Of a stretch of 64,000 nucleotides of DNA, positions 62,997 through 64,000 are shown piece by piece; position 1 is the first letter of the stretch, and each line of letters starts with the position of its first letter. The notes under the pieces are model-generated. The model was given only the letters and a program-made list of their open reading frames with translations. It was not told the DNA's origin and made no database searches. A program made the translations under genes and the position numbers. The DNA comes from Sinorhizobium fredii. Lineage in GTDB: Bacteria > Pseudomonadota > Alphaproteobacteria > Rhizobiales > Rhizobiaceae. The stretch spans positions 1,756,501 to 1,820,500 of the forward strand of contig NZ_CP024307.1 of assembly GCF_002944405.1 (NCBI RefSeq). The letters are read 5' to 3'.

Positions 62997-64000
62997 TCAA
63001 GCGGCGTTCGAGACGGTGATCAGCCGCTGCAGGGCAGTCTTGGCGCCGCCGCTCGCAAGCGCATCGCGGGCGATCGCCATGCCTTCTGCGAGATTCTTGG
63101 CGCGCCCGGCTATCATCAACGATGCGGCGGCGTTCGCAAGGGAAATGTCCCGATAAGCATTCTCTTCGCCATCGAGCACCGCCTGCAATGCTGCCGCGTT
63201 ATGGGCTCCGTCGCCGCCCTTCAGGGCATCGAGAGTGGTGCGCGCCAGGCCGAAGTCGTCCGGCGTCAGCTCGAAGCTGCGAATCTTGCCGTCCTTCAGC
63301 TCGGCAACCTTGGTGACCCCGGTCGTGGTGACTTCGTCCAGACCTTCGCCGTGCACGACCCAGACGCTCTCGGATCCGAGGTCGCGCAGCACTTCCGCCA
63401 GCGGATCAACCCATTGCGGCGCGTAGACGCCGACGAGTTGGTGTTTGACCCCGGCCGGGTTGGAGAGCGGGCCTAAGAGATTGAAGATCGTTCTCGTGCC
63501 GAGCTCGACGCGGGTCGGTCCCACATGGCGCATCGCCGAATGGTGCTGCTGGGCGAACATGAAGCCGACGCCCGCTTCGCGTATGCAGCGGGCAATCGCT
63601 TCGGGGCCGATGTCGAGCTTGACGCCGAGGCAGGAGAGCGCGTCGGCTGTTCCGGATTTCGAACTCAAGGCCCGATTGCCGTGCTTGGCGACCGGCACGC
63701 CGGCACCGGCGACGATCAGCGACGCCAGTGTCGATATGTTGTAGGTCCCGGCACCGTCGCCTCCCGTTCCGACGATGTCGATCGCGTCCTCGGGCGCCTC
63801 GACCGGGAGCATGCGCGCCCGCATCGCGCCGACGGCGCCGACGATCTCGTCGACCGTCTCGCCGCGTACCCTGAGCGCCATGAGGAAGCCGCCGATCTGC
63901 GACGGGGTGGCCGCTCCGGACATGATGATCTCGAAGGCCGCGCGGGCGTCTTCGCGGCTGAGGGCCTCGCGCGCTGCGACTTTTGCGACGAACGGCTTCA
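62997..64000 (-). CDS. trpD: Anthranilate phosphoribosyltransferase TrpD (5' end beyond window)
   Basis: The readable part is about 334 codons: [20 protein letters not shown] from the window edge, [20 protein letters not shown], the PRPP site [18 protein letters not shown], then [20 protein letters not shown] and [18 protein letters not shown]. Only a few N-terminal residues lie outside the window. It transfers phosphoribose to anthranilate. It leads the trpD-trpC-moaC-moeA cluster. Confidence 0.96.
   Translation of the reverse strand, partial: KPFVAKVAAREALSREDARAAFEIIMSGAATPSQIGGFLMALRVRGETVDEIVGAVGAMRARMLPVEAPEDAIDIVGTGGDGAGTYNISTLASLIVAGAGVPVAKHGNRALSSKSGTADALSCLGVKLDIGPEAIARCIREAGVGFMFAQQHHSAMRHVGPTRVELGTRTIFNLLGPLSNPAGVKHQLVGVYAPQWVDPLAEVLRDLGSESVWVVHGEGLDEVTTTGVTKVAELKDGKIRSFELTPDDFGLARTTLDALKGGDGAHNAAALQAVLDGEENAYRDISLANAAASLMIAGRAKNLAEGMAIARDALASGGAKTALQRLITVSNAA

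Overview
The window reads as a chromosomal segment of a Sinorhizobium/Ensifer-type alphaproteobacterium. The support is the moeA-moaC-trpC-trpD order at the right end, a phosphatidylcholine synthase (pcs) gene, several rhizobial intergenic palindromes (CTACAGCG...CTGTAG followed by a long hairpin), and dense GC-rich catabolic operons. All identifications rest on reading motifs by eye; no database search was run.

Layout. 0-3.4 kb is decayed DNA: four small plausible genes, then remnants of an ATP-dependent DNA ligase, an AbrB-family membrane protein and an antibiotic-biosynthesis-monooxygenase-like gene. 3.4-11.4 kb (minus) is an organic-acid catabolic operon: isopropylmalate/tartrate-type dehydrogenase, TctC-TctB-TctA uptake system, malate/lactate-type dehydrogenase, hydroxypyruvate-isomerase-like protein and an unusual aldehyde dehydrogenase-cupin fusion. 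A divergent GntR regulator faces it. 12.6-13.5 kb holds truncated LysR and RpiR regulators. 13.8-19.6 kb (minus) is a sugar ABC operon (binding protein, permease, ATPase, permease, Gfo/Idh dehydrogenase, TIM-barrel isomerase) with a divergent LacI regulator. 21-28.7 kb carries an SDR/AraC pair, an outer-membrane protein, a GlxA-type regulator, small envelope proteins and repeats.

29.16-47.99 kb is an integrative element of about 18.8 kb inserted in the 3' end of a tRNA-Lys(UUU) gene. A 46-bp copy of the tRNA 3' end marks the left border and the intact tRNA marks the right. It carries integrase and an AlpA-like excisionase; a replication block (ParB-like, topoisomerase-VI-A-like TOPRIM protein, primase, RepA-type ATPase, and an iteron-like cluster of nonamers); a stand-alone FtsH/M41-like protein; and a defence block. 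The defence block is a CBASS pair (CapV-like patatin phospholipase and CD-NTase) followed on the same strand by an HNH nuclease of unusual architecture and a two-TM coiled-coil protein. An IS1182-family insertion sequence lies just upstream of the CBASS genes. The right third holds small hypotheticals, an ATP-dependent DNA ligase, a thermonuclease and a membrane-anchored DUF2726 protein.

48.2-64 kb is ordinary core chromosome: ccdA, AEC transporter, UbiH-type hydroxylase, pcs, quinone oxidoreductase, a BMP-type nucleoside ABC transporter operon, a FadR-type regulator, a CNNM/CorC-like protein, and moeA, moaC, trpC and partial trpD.

The most interesting part is 36.9-40.6 kb. The CapV/CD-NTase core is a recognisable CBASS, while the HNH and coiled-coil genes beside it are candidate undescribed accessories.
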